NCBI GenBank assembly: GCA_963839285.1
Contig: CAWIUN010000020.1
Coordinates: forward strand, 806,001 to 870,000
DNA: 64,000 bases
Reading direction: 5' to 3'
Source: DASSSQ01 sp963839285
GTDB lineage: Bacteria; Actinomycetota; Thermoleophilia; Gaiellales; Gaiellaceae
This document shows positions 27,474-37,757 of this stretch, in pieces. The notes under the pieces were generated by a model, which was given only the letters and a program-made list of their open reading frames with translations, was not told the origin of the DNA and made no database searches. Position 1 is the first letter of the stretch, and every line of letters begins with the position of its first letter. Both the position numbers and the translations under genes were made by a program.

Positions 27474-28859
27474 GCAAAGACCTGACCAACCTGCTCTACC
27501 TGATCACGATCGTCACCTTCATCCTGGCGCTGCGCTTCCTCTCCTCACCCGCGCACGCCCGGCGCGGCAACCAGATCGGCGCCGTCGGCATGCTGATCGC
27601 GATCGTCGTCACCTTCGTCCAGACGGAGATCGTCAGCTACTGGGAGATCGCCGTCGGGATGGTCGTCGGCGGCGTCTTCGGGGCGGTCGCGGCGCGGCGC
27701 GTGAAGATGACCGCGATGCCGCAGATGGTGGCGCTGTTCAACGGCGTCGGCGGCGGCGCCGCGGCGCTCGTCGCGCTCTCCGAGTACCACAACAAGCAGC
27801 CGCTGCGCCGGCCACCTGCACGTGGACATCAGCGCCGCGATCGTGCTCTCGGCCCTGATCGGGTCGATCTCCTTCGCCGGCTCGATGGTCGCCTTCGCGA
27901 AGCTCCAGGAGCTGATCGGCGGCCGGCCGATCGTCTATCCGGGCCAGAAGTTCGTCAACGCCCTGCTCTTCTCGGCGACGCTGGCGGCCGGGATCGCGAT
28001 CATCGCCAACGTCGAGAACCAGTGGCTGCTCGCGGCCGTCCTCGCCGGCGCGGCGGTGTTCGGCGTCCTCTTCGTCCTCCCGATCGGCGGCGCCGACATG
28101 CCGGTCGTGATCTCGCTCCTGAACGCGTTCACCGGCCTCGCCGCCGCGGCGACCGGCTTCGAGCTCGAGAACAACGTCCTGATCGTCAGCGGCATGCTCG
28201 TCGGCGCCTCCGGCACCCTGCTGACGCTGATGATGGCGCGGGCGATGAACCGCTCGGTCGGCAACGTCATCTTCGGCGCCTTCGGCCAGATCCAGGCCGG
28301 CGCCGGGCAGATGGGCACGACCGACGGAACCGTCCGCTCGGCCAGCGCCGAGGACGTCGCGATCATGCTCGCCTACGCGCACAAGGTCTGCTTCGTCCCC
28401 GGCTACGGCATGGCGGTCGCGCAGGCCCAGCACGACGTCCGCCAGCTCGCGGAGCTGCTCGAGGAGAAGGGCATCGAGGTCTCCTACGCGATCCACCCGG
28501 TCGCAGGCCGGATGCCGGGCCACATGAACGTCCTCCTGGCCGAGGCGAACGTGCCGTATCCGCAGCTGAAGGAGATGGAGCAGGTCAACCCGGAGTTCCC
28601 GCGCACGGACGTCTCGCTCGTGATCGGCGCCAACGACGTCGTCAACCCGGACGCGCGCTCGAACTCGGGCAGCCCGATCTACGGGATGCCGATCCTGAAC
28701 GTCGACGAGTCGCAGCAGGTCGTCGTCCTGAAGCGGTCGATGAACCCCGGCTTCGCGGGCGTCGACAACCCGCTCTTCCTCAACCCGAAGACCGTGATGC
28801 TGTTCGGCGATGCCAAGGACTCGATCACGAACCTGATCGCCCAGGTCAAGCACCTCTGA
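27470..28859 (+). CDS. pntB: NAD(P) transhydrogenase subunit beta (one frameshift)
   Basis: About 462 residues. N-terminal half has membrane helices (LLYLITIVTFILALRFL, GAVGMLIAIVVTFV, AAIVLSALIGSISFAGSMVAF); the C-terminal domain III binds NADP(H): VPGYGMAVAQAQH, HPVAGRMPGHMNVLLAEA, GANDVVNPDA, and the end LFGDAKDSI. One extra base near 27811 (CTGCGCCGGCCACC) interrupts the first membrane part between QPLR and GHLHVDISA; both sides are perfect, so this is most likely a sequence error. Completes the three-gene transhydrogenase. Confidence 0.92.
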
Positions 28860-28863
28860 CCTC

Positions 28864-29808
28864 GTGACCGGGATCCCGCTCTTCACCGGGCGCCACGTCG
28901 AGCTGGCGGTCTCGCCCGACCGGGCCGTCGAGGCGGTCCGCGACGCGTTCGTGCGGCACGCCCGCGGCGAGTGGACGATGCCGTCCAAGGTCTACGTGCC
29001 CGCCTACCCGCAGGGCGACTTCCGCGCGATGCCGGCGCTCGGCGGCGGGCACGCGCTGCTCAAGTGGGTGACGTCCTTCCCCGGGAACCCGCAGCAGGGC
29101 CTGCCGACCGTGACCGGGCTCGTGCTGCTCTCCGATGCGACGAACGGGATGCTCAGGGCCGTGCTCGACGCGGCGGCGGTGACGGCGCTGCGGACGGGAG
29201 CGGCTGCGGTGCTCGCCGCCGAGACGGTCGGCCGTCCCGACGCGGAGACCGCGGCAGTCGTCGGCGCCGGGGTGAACGGACGCGCCGCGGCACGCACCTT
29301 CCTCGCGCGCGGCCGCGACGTCGCGATCTGGGACGTGAACGAGCAGCGGGCGCGCCACGTGGCTGCGGAGCTCGGCTGCCGAGTCGCAGCCGGCCGTGAC
29401 GACGCCCTGGCGGCCGACCTCGTCGTCACCGTGACGCCCGGTCGCCAGGTGCTCTTCGAGGAGCACGCGCTGCGGCCGGGACAGCATGCGAGCCTGATGG
29501 GCGCCGACGGGCCGGGCAAGGCCGAGATCGCGGCGGGAGAGCTCGCCCGCGTCCGCGTCTTCTGCGACGACTGGGAACAGGCGAGCCACAACGGCGACCT
29601 CGGTCACGCGGTCGACGCCGGCCTGGTCGAACGCGAGGCGGTCACCGAGCTCGGCGCGGTGCTGGCGGGCGACGCGCCCGGACGCTCCTCCGCCGAGGAG
29701 GCGACGGTCTTCGACTCGACCGGGCTCGCGATCCAGGATCTGGCGATCGCGTTGGCCGCGCTCGAACGGGCCGACGAGATCCCCGACCTGCCGCTGCTGC
29801 CGCTTTAG
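28864..29808 (+). CDS. Ornithine cyclodeaminase / mu-crystallin family dehydrogenase
   Basis: 314 residues, intact. NAD-dependent amino acid or ketimine enzyme. Seen: MPSKVYVPAYPQGDFRAMPA, ALLKWVTSFPGN with the substrate Lys, AAAVTALRTGAAAVLAAE, the Rossmann motif VVGAGVNGRAAARTFLARG, and STGLAIQDLAIA at the end. The family contains ornithine cyclodeaminase, alanine dehydrogenase and ketimine reductases, so the substrate is open. The GTG start lies 4 bases after the pntB stop, suggesting cotranscription. Its stop touches that of the convergent oxidase (TAGCTAG). Confidence 0.85.
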   Translation: MTGIPLFTGRHVELAVSPDRAVEAVRDAFVRHARGEWTMPSKVYVPAYPQGDFRAMPALGGGHALLKWVTSFPGNPQQGLPTVTGLVLLSDATNGMLRAVLDAAAVTALRTGAAAVLAAETVGRPDAETAAVVGAGVNGRAAARTFLARGRDVAIWDVNEQRARHVAAELGCRVAAGRDDALAADLVVTVTPGRQVLFEEHALRPGQHASLMGADGPGKAEIAAGELARVRVFCDDWEQASHNGDLGHAVDAGLVEREAVTELGAVLAGDAPGRSSAEEATVFDSTGLAIQDLAIALAALERADEIPDLPLLPL

Positions 29809-30941
29809 CTAGACGAGACGCTCCGGATCGAAGAGCGCGAGGTCGGGGACCTCGTCGCCGGCGACCGCATCCGCGACCAGCGAGCCGCAGACGAGACCGA
29901 GGACGTTCCCGTGCCCCGAGTAGCCGGCGGCGACCCAGGTCCGCTCCCGTCCGGGCACGCGGCCCGCGAGCGGCAGCAGATCGGGCGTCGTGCCCCAGAT
30001 TCCCGCCCAGCGGTGCGTGATCTCGACGGCGCCGCCCGCCAGCTCCCGGGCGAGGTGCTCGAGCGGCCCCTGGACGGCCGGCGTCGTCTCCTCGACGGCT
30101 GTCCACTCCTCCTCCAGGCTCGCGTCGCGTCGGCCGCCCAGGACGAGTCGGCCGTCCGGCAGCTGCTGCCAGTAGTCGAACCCGCCGCGGGCATAGTGCG
30201 GACGCGCGTAGCGCAGCTCGGCGCAGCGGGCCCGTGACGAGCACCTGCCCGCGCGTCGGCCGCACGAGCTCCGCGAGCTCGGGCAGGGCTGCGCTCGTGA
30301 ACCCGTCGGTGGCGACGACGACCGCGTCTGCAGCACGCGCCGCGACGTCCACGTCGACCGGGCTCTGCTCGACCACCGCCGCGCCCGCCGCCGCGGCGTG
30401 CCCTGCCAGCCGACGTACCCAGCGCGCAGGTTGGATCGCCCCGTCGGTCGGATGGAGGATCCCGCCGCGATAGAGCCGCGCGAGGGCGTCCGGAAGCCGC
30501 TCGAGCCACTCGGCCGCAAAGCCGTCCGCGACGAGCGCCTCGTGCTCGGCCCTCAGCGCCGCGAGCTCGGCCGCGTCGGCGGCGAGCCGCAGGCTGCCCA
30601 GCCGCCGGAAGGCATCCCCGGCCAGCCCCTCGAGCCGCTCGAGACCCGCCTCCGTCAGCGCCATCAGCCGACGCGCCCGCTCGCGGCCGAGCTGCGCGAC
30701 CGCCTCGTCGTAGGGCACGCGCGGCGCCGCGGAGCGCGAAGCCGCCGTTGCGGCCGCTCGCGCCGCCGGCGACCGTGCGGGCGTCGTGCAGGCGCACCCG
30801 GATCCCGCGCTCCGCGAGTCGCAGGGCGCAGGCGCAACCCGTGACGCCGGCGCCGACCACGATCACCTCGGCGCGCCCGGCCGGGTCGGATCGCGGGAGC
30901 GCCGGCGCGGGCTCCTCGAGCCAGTATGGAGTTGTCGTCAC
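29809..30941 (-). CDS. FAD-dependent oxidoreductase, DAO family (two frameshifts)
   Basis: About 376 residues. FAD motif VIVVGAGVTGCACALRLAERG, GGASGRNGGFALRGA (flavin attachment-type loop as in gamma-glutamylputrescine or glycine oxidases), GAIQPARWVRRLAGHA, LVRPTRGQVLVTGPL, RWAGIWGTTPDLLPLAGR and AAGYSGHGNVLGL. It should oxidise an amine or amino acid; substrate unknown. Extra bases near 30727 (after FALRGAA) and 30233 (after VLVTGPL) break the frame. GTG 30941 follows TAGCAT by 8 bases and starts just inside the end of dprA, so it may have its own promoter. Its cyclodeaminase neighbour is convergent. Confidence 0.82.
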
Positions 30942-30952
30942 CGCCGGCGATG

Positions 30953-31971
30953 CTATCCCGGCCGCACCACCTCCCTGTAGACGCCGGCGTCCTCGGAGAC
31001 GACCCCGGCGAGCTCGAGCTCGATCAGGGCGCCTGCGACCTCCGCGGGGTCGAGGCCCGTCGTCCGGGCGAGCTCGTCGGCCGAGGCCGCCCCTTCCCGG
31101 AGCCGCGCGAGCGCCGCCGCGGCCGCCGGCCCGAGCGTGGGCGGCGTCGGGCTCGGGAGCCTGGATCCCGAGGTGCTCGAACACGTCCTCGACCCGCGTC
31201 AGCGGGACCGCTCCCAGCCGGAGGAGCCCGTTCGACCCGCGTGAGAGCAGCGAGGTGATCTCCCCCGGCACCGCGAAGACGTCGCGCCCTTCTTCGAGCG
31301 CCAGGTCGGCCGTGATCAGCGCGCCGCTCCGCTCGCGCGCCTCGACGACGATCGTCGCCGCGCACAGCCCGGCCACGATCCGGTTCCGCGCCGGGAACCG
31401 CCACGGGGCGGGCAGCACGCCGGGCGGATACTCCGAGACGACGTGCCCGCCCCCGGCGCAGATCCGTGCCGCAAGCTCGCGGTGCACGGCCGGATAGTCG
31501 CGGTCGATCCCGCAGCCGAGCACCGCGACGGTCGCGCCGCCCGACTCGAGCGCTCCCCGATGCGCCTCCCCGTCGACGCCGCGGGCGAGACCGCTGACGA
31601 CGACGACCCCGGCCGCCGCGAGCTCGCGGGCGAGCCCGCGCGCGACGCCGGCGCCGTAACCGGAGCAGCCGCGCGCACCGACGACGGCGACGCAGACAGC
31701 GGCGGGAAGCGGCAGGGAGGTCTCGCCGCGGACGAACAGTCCCGGCGGCGGATCGTGGATCGCGCGCAGGAGCGGCGGAAACCCCTCGTCGGCGCGGGCG
31801 AGCCAGCGCAGGCCGCGTTCCGCGAGCCGCCGGCGGTAGCGCCTCCGCGTCGAAGCCGCGCAGGAAGCGGAGGAAGCGCTGCTCGCGCGGCAGCTCGACC
31901 AGATGGGCGTCCCGCTCGGCGGCGTAGACGGCGAGCGCCAGCTCGCGGTCCGCGGTGGTCACGGCGCTCAC
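30953..31971 (-). CDS. dprA: DNA processing protein DprA (two frameshifts)
   Basis: About 338 residues. Protects incoming single-stranded DNA and loads RecA during transformation. Seen: LARADEGFPPLLRAIHDPP, VAVVGARGCSGYG, SGLARGVDGEAHRGAL, VLGCGIDRDYPAVHREL, SEYPPG, FPARNRIVAGL, ERSGALITADLALEEGRDVFAVPG, then a C-terminal winged helix (DELARTTGLDPAEVAGALIEL). Extra bases near 31842 (GAGGCGCTACC) and 31160 (GAGCCCGACGCC). The GTG start overlaps the comM stop (GTGA). Sits in a comM-dprA operon, the usual arrangement. Confidence 0.9.
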
Positions 31972-33427
31972 GACGGCAGCTCCGACGGCGACCGGTAGGC
32001 GAGCGCCTCGGCGACGTGCTCGGGCAGCACCTCGGCGGCACTCCCCGAGCGCGGCCGCGGTCGCCGCGACGCGCGCGACCCGGGCACGGCCCCGCCCGGA
32101 GAGCGGCAGCCGCTCGACGGCGCGGTCGAGCAGCTCCGACGCCGGACCCGTCCGCGCGGGCACGGCTGCGGCGAGCCGCTCCCGCGCCCGCCGCCACGCG
32201 CTCGGCCACGGCCGCAGAGCCCTCGCCGGGCGCCCCGGAGAGCTCGTGGGCGCGCGGCCTGGGGACGGTGACGACGAGGTCGAACCGGTCGAGCAGCGCG
32301 CGAGAGAGCTTGTCCCGGTACCGCGCCAGCCGCTGCGCCGAGCAGCTGCAGTCGAGCGCCGCGTCGCCCCGCGCGCCGCACGGGCACAGGTTCATCGTTC
32401 CGACCAGCTGGAAGCGGGCGGGGAACAGCGCCCGGCCCTCGACGCGCGCGATCGAGACGACGCCGTCCTCGAGCGGCTGCCGCAGCGCCTCGAGCGCCGT
32501 CCGCTGGAACTCGGGCAGCTCGTCGAGGAGCAGCACGCCCCGGTGCGCGAGGCTCGCCTCGCCGGGCCGCGGGTTCGTGCCTCCGCCGACGATCGCGGCC
32601 GTCGAGGCGCTGTGGTGCGGCGCCCGGAAGGGCGGGACGCGGACGAGCGGCCGACCCGTCGGCAGGATGCCCGCGACCGAGTGGATACGCGAGACCTCGA
32701 GCGCCTCGTGGTCGCGGAGCGCAGGCAGGATGCCGGGCAGGCGCCGCGCCAGCATCGTCTTGCCGGTGCCCGGCGGCCCGGCGAGCAGCAGGTTGTGACC
32801 GCCCGCGGCGGCGAGCTCGAGCGCCCGGCGGGCCCGCTCCTGTCCGCGCACGTCGGCGAGGTCGGGCGGCGGTCGCTCGGCGCCCGCGGTCCCCGCAGCC
32901 CGCGGCTGCGGCGGGTCGCGTTCGCCGCGCAGGTACGAGACCGCCTCGACGAGGTGGTGCACGGGCACCGGCATCACGCCGGCGAGCGCCACCTCCGCCC
33001 CGGACTCGGCGGCGCAGATCAGCCGGTCGAGCCCGGCTCGCCGGGCGCCCTCCGCTGCGGCGAGCGCTCCCGCGACCGGGCGGAGCCGCCCGTCGAGCGC
33101 CAGCTCGCCGACCGCCGCGTGCCCTGCGAGGCATCCGGGTGGGAGCTGCCGCGAGGCGGCGAGCAGAGCGAGCGCGATCGGCAGGTCGAAGCCGGAGCCC
33201 TCCTTGCGGAGGCCGGCGGGAGCGAGGTTGATCGTGATCCGCCGGTCGGGCCAGACGAGCTCGGCCGACGCGATCCCGGAGCGGACGCGCTGCTTGGCCT
33301 CCTGGCAGGCGCGGTCGGGCAGGCCGACGATCGCGAAGGCCGGCAGCCCCTCGTCCAGGTGCGCCTCGACCTCGACCCGGCGAGGCTCGAGGCCGACGAG
33401 CGCGTGCGTGACCGTGCGGGCGAGCAT
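31968..33427 (-). CDS. comM: ComM/YifB Mg-chelatase-like AAA+ ATPase (two frameshifts)
   Basis: About 485 residues. N-terminal Lon-protease-like fold with PAFAIVGLPDRACQEAKQRV and INLAPAGLRKEGSGFDLPIA; Walker A LLAGPPGTGKTMLARRL; FRAPHHSASTAAIVGGG; Walker B GVLLLDELPEF; and a Cys-containing loop MNLCPCG. ComM is a helicase for branch migration in natural transformation. Extra bases near 32188 (GGCGGGCGCGG) and 32046 (CTCGGGGAGTGCC) affect the C-terminal third, which otherwise continues to YRSPSELPS. ATG 33427 is 6 bases after TAGGCT, so the message should be leaderless. Confidence 0.92.
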
Positions 33428-33433
33428 GCTGCC

Positions 33434-33479
33434 AGCCTAGGCAGCGAATTCGCACGGAACCGTGCCGGAAGCGTGACGA
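33434..33479 (-). promoter_or_regulatory. Direct-repeat promoter of comM-dprA
   Basis: Minus strand: TCGTCACG (33479-33472) and CCGGCACG (33468-33461) at an 11-bp period, CGGTTC (33462-33457), 17-bp spacer, TAGGCT (33439-33434), then 6 bases to the comM ATG. Same architecture as the promoters at 21655, 26996, 14203, 15112, 40187 and 43376. Confidence 0.65.
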
Positions 33480-33725
33480 TTTCCGCGCCGCGCGCCGCCC
33501 GCGGCGCCGCCGCTGCCGGCCGGGATGCGGCTCGGGTCGCGCATGCCTGACGGCGCCGAGGGGTCCCGCCGAACCTCTGCGCCCGCGGGGATCTGCCCCA
33601 CTACCTGGCACGTGGGGTCGCCGCTTCCGAAGGTCATCCCCGCGTTCAGGCGTCGACGGCAGGCCCCGTGGCTCCCTCGCGGCGTGGCCCGGTTCCGCGC
33701 CCGACCCGGCGGGTAGCGTGTCCCC

Positions 33726-34715
33726 ATGACCGACGGCCGGCCGCGGCAGGTTCCGCCGGGCGAGTTCGCAGGCAAGCTCGTCGAGCGGACGATCGCGGAG
33801 TTCCTCGACGACCACTGCCCCCAGCTCGCCGCCTCGATCGCCTACCACGTGCTCTTCTCGCTCTTCCCGCTCGCGATCGTGCTCGCGGGGATCTTCGGGA
33901 TCGTCGTGCAGGCGACGGGCGTCCAGGCCGACGTCGTCGACGCGATCGTCAGGAACGCGCCGCTCTCCGCCGACGGCGACCGGCAGCTGCGGAACCTGCT
34001 CGACGGCGCGACGAGCGGGCTCTCGGCGCTGGGGCTCGTCGCGGTCGTCGGGCTCGTGTACGCGGCCAGCGGGATGATGGCGGCGATCAGGCTCGCGCTG
34101 AACGAGGCCTGGGACGTGACCGAGTACCGGCCCTTCCTCCGCGGCAAGCTGATCGACGTCGGTCTCGTGTTCGCCACGGCACTCGTCGCCGCGGTGTCGG
34201 TCGTGCTGACGATCGGCGTCCGCTTCGCCGGCAGGCTCGCCGACTCGATCGGGTTCGACGTCGCGACCGGCTGGGCCGTCTGGCTGCTCGGCGTGGTCGT
34301 CCCGCTCGTCTTCGCCTTCGGCGTCGTCCTCTTCCTCTACCGGACGATCCCGGCCGCCGAGGTCTCCGCCCGCGACGCCTGGCCCGGGGCCCTCGCCGCC
34401 GCCTCCGGGTTCGTCCTGACGCAGAACCTCTTCGCCGTCTACGTGCAGCACTTCGCGAACTACAACGCCGTCTACGGGTCGCTCGGCGCCGTCATCGCCC
34501 TGATGTTCTTCGTCTACCTGTCCGCGCTCGTCTTCCTGCTCGGAGCCGAGGTGGCGAGCGAGTGGCCGCGCGTCCGGCGCACGCTGCAGGAGCTCGACCC
34601 TGCCGAGCAGGAGCAGGGCCCGGCGCTCTCACAGCAGGTGAAGGAGGTCGTCGCCGGGCTCTGGGTCCGCCGGCGGCAGGAGGAGGGCCGGCGCGAGGAG
34701 GAGCGCGTCGACTAG
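33726..34715 (+). CDS. YihY/BrkB family inner-membrane protein
   Basis: 329 residues, intact, about six membrane helices. Family pattern: FLDDHCPQLAASIAYHVLFSLFPLAIVL at the start, VYAASGMMAAIRLALNEAWDV, LFLYRTIPAAEVSARDAWPGAL, and NYNAVYGSLGAVIALMFFVYLSALVFLLGAEV near the end, then a charged cytoplasmic tail. Once annotated as ribonuclease BN; that activity is not supported for this family and the function is unknown. ATG 33726 is 6 bases after TAGCGT (33714-33719), predicted leaderless. Its TAG shares the bases CTAG with the stop of the convergent methyltransferase. Confidence 0.88.
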   Translation: MTDGRPRQVPPGEFAGKLVERTIAEFLDDHCPQLAASIAYHVLFSLFPLAIVLAGIFGIVVQATGVQADVVDAIVRNAPLSADGDRQLRNLLDGATSGLSALGLVAVVGLVYAASGMMAAIRLALNEAWDVTEYRPFLRGKLIDVGLVFATALVAAVSVVLTIGVRFAGRLADSIGFDVATGWAVWLLGVVVPLVFAFGVVLFLYRTIPAAEVSARDAWPGALAAASGFVLTQNLFAVYVQHFANYNAVYGSLGAVIALMFFVYLSALVFLLGAEVASEWPRVRRTLQELDPAEQEQGPALSQQVKEVVAGLWVRRRQEEGRREEERVD

Positions 34716-35834
34716 CGGGCGCGCGCGACGAGCACGTCCTCGAAGAACTCGCCGTTCCGCCGCCCGGTCCGCCGGTTGACGTGGCGGCGGTAGGTGGTCT
34801 CGAGCGCGAGCCCGGCCCGTTCGAGGATCGCCGGGTAGAGGCCGCGGCGGTCGTCGACGACGACGAGCACGGGCGCCCCGCGGCCGCAGGGCGGCGACGG
34901 CGTTGGCGAGCACGGCCGCCATCCCGTCCGAGTAGGCGGCGATCGCCGCGCGCGAGACCCCGGCTGCGGCGGCGCCGAGCTCGAGCTCGCGCCGGTCGTC
35001 GAGCCGGAGCAGCTCGTAGGCGTAGCGGTGCTGCTCGTGGTAGTCGATCAGCCCGGGGTACGGCGGCGAGGTGAGGACGGCGTCGAACGGCCCGCCGAGC
35101 TCGAGCGAGCGCGCGTCGCCGTGCAGAACCTCGGCCGAGCCGGAGCCGCGCACGCGCCCGAACTCCTGCAGCCGGACGAGCGTGTCGAGCGTGTAGCGGC
35201 GCAGGAACTTCGCCGCCTCCTCGACCGGGCGGCACTCGCGGCGGTGCTTGTGGCACCAGTACGGCTCCCGCTGGGGACGCCGGGGGAAGTCGAGGTCGAA
35301 GTGGGTCGTCCGCCTGGCCGAGCGGGCGGCGCGCGAGAGCACGACGCGGAGCACGTCCTCGTGGACGTAGCCGGCCGCGAGCGAGCGGAAGCGGAGCAGC
35401 TCCTCGGCGGCGCGCGGCGCGTACCAGTCGCGCACGAAGCGGGACGCCGTGCCGGCTTCCCCCTCCCCGCGCTCGAACCGCCGCAGGCAGTCGCGCAGCT
35501 CCGCCTCGAGGCCGAACGGCTCGTAGCGCCGCGTCTTCACGCGCATCAGCAGGCAGTTGAAGGCGGCGACGTCGCTGCCCGTCGCCTCGAGCCCGCTCTC
35601 GAGCGCCTGCACGAGCGTCGTCCCCGAGCCGGCGAACGGATCGAGCACGCGCTGGCCGCGGACGAGGTGCCGGTCGAGCAGCACCTCGACGAGCTGCGGG
35701 ATGAACTTGCCGAGGTACGGGTGCAGCCGGTGCACGTGCTTGGTGCGCACCCGCTCGGGGAGCGCGCGCTCCGACCAGGAGAGGTCGAGGTCGATGTCCG
35801 CGTACAGCTCCTCCTGCGTCGCCACGGCCTCCAC
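34712..35834 (-). CDS. DNA methyltransferase, N4-cytosine/N6-adenine type (one frameshift)
   Basis: About 373 residues. SAM-binding motif I is VLDPFAGSGTTLVQALESG, preceded by HRLHPYLGKFIPQLVEVLL; catalytic motif IV is VLTSPPYPGLIDYHEQHRYAYEL. A Cys/His stretch (YWCHKHRREC) lies between. Motif I precedes motif IV with ~185 residues between them, which places the specificity region in the middle. No restriction gene is adjacent, so it is a solitary enzyme. An extra base near 34886 (GGCCGCGGGGCGCC) breaks the last ~55 residues, which otherwise continue to TGRRNGEFFEDVLVARAR. The target sequence cannot be read from the protein. Confidence 0.83.
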
Positions 35835-35984
35835 TTCGCGGCGCGACCCCGTCGTCCTTGGCCGAGGAACGAGTGAAGCCGGTCCGGCAGCCGCTCGAAC
35901 GGCGCCGGCCGGCCTTCCTCGAGCGGCTATCGGGTGGTGGCCTCGCTCGGGCTCGGCGGCAGCCGGCTGTGCATCGCCCGTCCG

Positions 35985-36128
35985 TCAGCCGGCTCGGTCG
36001 GCCGGCTCCACCTTGCGGCGGATCGCCTCCCTGAGCTCCTCGGCGAGCTGCTCCTGGCGGTCGCCGTCGTCCGGCTCGGCGGCCCCGATCGGCTCGCGGT
36101 CGGCGGGCGGTGCGATCGTCGTCTCCAT
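35985..36128 (-). CDS. Possible small acidic protein
   Basis: 47 residues, METTIAPPADREPIG then QEQLAEELREAIRRKVEPAD. AGGGGAG lies 6 bases before the ATG and third codon positions are GC-rich. A short amphipathic helix is likely. It falls between yraN and the methyltransferase gene on the same strand, in about 340 bases that otherwise hold no gene. No family recognised. Confidence 0.45.
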   Translation of the reverse strand: METTIAPPADREPIGAAEPDDGDRQEQLAEELREAIRRKVEPADRAG

Positions 36129-36178
36129 GGCGGCTCCCCTCTGTGCTTCGCGGTTCGCGGGCTACGAGCCTATACCCC

Positions 36179-36514
36179 TCAGAACGCGCGCGACACCCGC
36201 TCGAGCCGCCCCTCCTGCTCGGCGACGACGTCGAAGCGGATCTCGAGGCGCCGCTCGGCCGGATGCGCCGCGAGCCACGCCTCCGCGGCCCGGCGGACGC
36301 GCCGCGTCTTCTCCGGGCCGACCATCTCGAGCGCGCGCCCGAAACCGGCTCCGCGGCGTGACTTGACCTCGCAGAAGACGAGCGTGCGGCCGCGGCGGAG
36401 GATCAGGTCGAGCTCGTAGCCGCCGGCCCAGACGTTCGTGCCGAGCACGCGATAGCCGCGCAGCCGGTAGTGCCAGAGCGCCCGCCGCTCCGACCGGTGG
36501 CGGTGCCGGCTCAC
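36179..36514 (-). CDS. yraN: YraN family (UPF0102) endonuclease-like protein
   Basis: 111 residues, intact. PD-(D/E)XK-like core: RLRGYRVLGTNVWAGGYELDLILRR with the conserved Glu-Leu-Asp-Leu, then TLVFCEVKSRRGAGFG with Glu-x-Lys. Resembles Holliday-junction resolvase folds; its biological role is not established. The GTG start overlaps the rnhB stop (GTGA). Last gene of the ffh-to-yraN block, in the position usual for many bacteria (rnhB-yraN-comM-dprA). Confidence 0.88.
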   Translation of the reverse strand: MSRHRHRSERRALWHYRLRGYRVLGTNVWAGGYELDLILRRGRTLVFCEVKSRRGAGFGRALEMVGPEKTRRVRRAAEAWLAAHPAERRLEIRFDVVAEQEGRLERVSRAF

Positions 36515-37137
36515 CCGTAGCAGAGGGCGCGGAACGAGCGGCGGTGGATCTCGCAGGGGCCGCGCTCGCGGACGACGGCCGAGTGGCCCGGCGTGATGTA
36601 GCCGACGTGCGAGGCGAAGCCGAACTGCGGGTAGAGCGCGTCGGCGCGGCGCATGTAGCGGTCGCGGGTCACCTTCGCGACGATCGAGGCGGCGGCGATC
36701 GCGGCGCTCTTCTCGTCGCCGTCGACGACGGCGCGGTGCGGCGGCGCCGCCGGCCCGAGCCGGAAGCCGTCGACCAGGCAGACGTCGGCGGGCTGGCAGC
36801 CCTCGAGCGCCTCCCGCAGGCCGCGCAGGTTCGTCCGGTGCAGCCCGTCGCGGTCGATCACGCCGGGCGGGAAGACGTGCACCGAGATGCGCTCCGCGCA
36901 GGAGACGACCGCGCGGAAGAGCTGCTCGCGCAGCGCCGGCGAGAGCTGCTTCGAGTCGTTCAGGAGCGCCAGCGGCCGGACGCGGTGCTCGCGCAGGCGC
37001 TCGTAGTCGAGCAGGACGCCGGCGGTCACGAGCGGCCCCGCCAGCGAGCCGCGGCCCGCCTCGTCGGCGCCGGCGACCAGGCGCGCGCCCAGCCCCCGGT
37101 CGAACCGGAGCAGCTTCTGTCCCGTGCGGCGCGCCAC
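36511..37137 (-). CDS. rnhB: Ribonuclease HII
   Basis: 208 residues, intact. Removes RNA from RNA-DNA hybrids, including single ribonucleotides. Metal-binding residues: the first Asp-Glu in GADEAGRGSLAGP, then NDSKQLSPALRE, VDGDEKSAAIAAASIVAKVTRD, and DALYPQFGFASHVGY. GTG 37137 is taken as start because TATCCT (37149-37144) lies exactly 6 bases upstream and the conserved fold begins soon after; a longer frame upstream has no family match. So rnhB-yraN probably has its own leaderless transcript besides any readthrough from rplS. Confidence 0.93.
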   Translation of the reverse strand: MARRTGQKLLRFDRGLGARLVAGADEAGRGSLAGPLVTAGVLLDYERLREHRVRPLALLNDSKQLSPALREQLFRAVVSCAERISVHVFPPGVIDRDGLHRTNLRGLREALEGCQPADVCLVDGFRLGPAAPPHRAVVDGDEKSAAIAAASIVAKVTRDRYMRRADALYPQFGFASHVGYITPGHSAVVRERGPCEIHRRSFRALCYG

Positions 37138-37345
37138 CGGCCGAGGATAGCTCCGCCGTCCGCCGGCGCCCGTCCACGTTACGAAATCTGCACGTTTGAC
37201 CACCGCCGGGGCGGAAACCTGATCCGCGTATCCGGAGCCTTCGGGGGGAGTTCCGGAACGGTGGGAAGCACGAGCGTCCGTCGTCAGGCGGGCGCCGTGC
37301 CCCCACCGACGCGCTCGCGGCGTCCGTCCCCGGAGAGGCCGCGCG

Positions 37346-37687
37346 CTACCGCTTCTCGCGGATGCGCGCGCGCTTGCCGACCCGGCCGCGCAGGTAGTAG
37401 AGCTTCGCGCGGTTGACGTCGCCGATCGCGACGACCTCGATCCGGTCGATCTTCGGCGAGTGGAGCGGGAACGTCCGCTCGACGCCGACGCCGAACGACT
37501 GCTTGCGGACGGTGAACGTCTCGCGGGCGCCGGAGCCCTGCCGCTTGATCGCGATGCCCTCGAACACCTGGATGCGGCGGCGCTGGCCCTCGATCACCTG
37601 GAAGTGGACGCGCACGGTGTCGCCCGCCTTGAAGCGGGGCACGTCGCGCAGCTGCTCGCGCTCGAGTCTCTCGATCGTGGTGCTCAT
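37346..37687 (-). CDS. rplS: 50S ribosomal protein L19 (bL19)
   Basis: 113 residues, the usual length. FKAGDTVRVHFQVIEGQRRRIQVFEGIAI, FTVRKQSFGVGVERTFPLHSPKID, and RAKLYYLRGRVGKRARI are diagnostic. Lies downstream of the second lepB on the same strand, within the rpsP-rimM-trmD-rplS ribosome/tRNA maturation block. ATG start at 37687. The 208 bases between it and rnhB contain no gene, only the rnhB promoter and an imperfect copy of the TCGGCACG-like motif near 37170-37200. Confidence 0.96.
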   Translation of the reverse strand: MSTTIERLEREQLRDVPRFKAGDTVRVHFQVIEGQRRRIQVFEGIAIKRQGSGARETFTVRKQSFGVGVERTFPLHSPKIDRIEVVAIGDVNRAKLYYLRGRVGKRARIREKR

Positions 37688-37757
37688 AGGAAGAGGGTCG
37701 GGTCGACCGACCGGGGAACGATAGCAGGAGCCCCGCCGCGTCGGGTTCCGCGGCCGC

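Noticed and set aside
37165..37205. A further direct-repeat promoter between rplS and rnhB.
   Set aside because: ACGAAATC and GCACGTTT resemble one half-site region, but no -10 box at the right distance and no gene in that direction.
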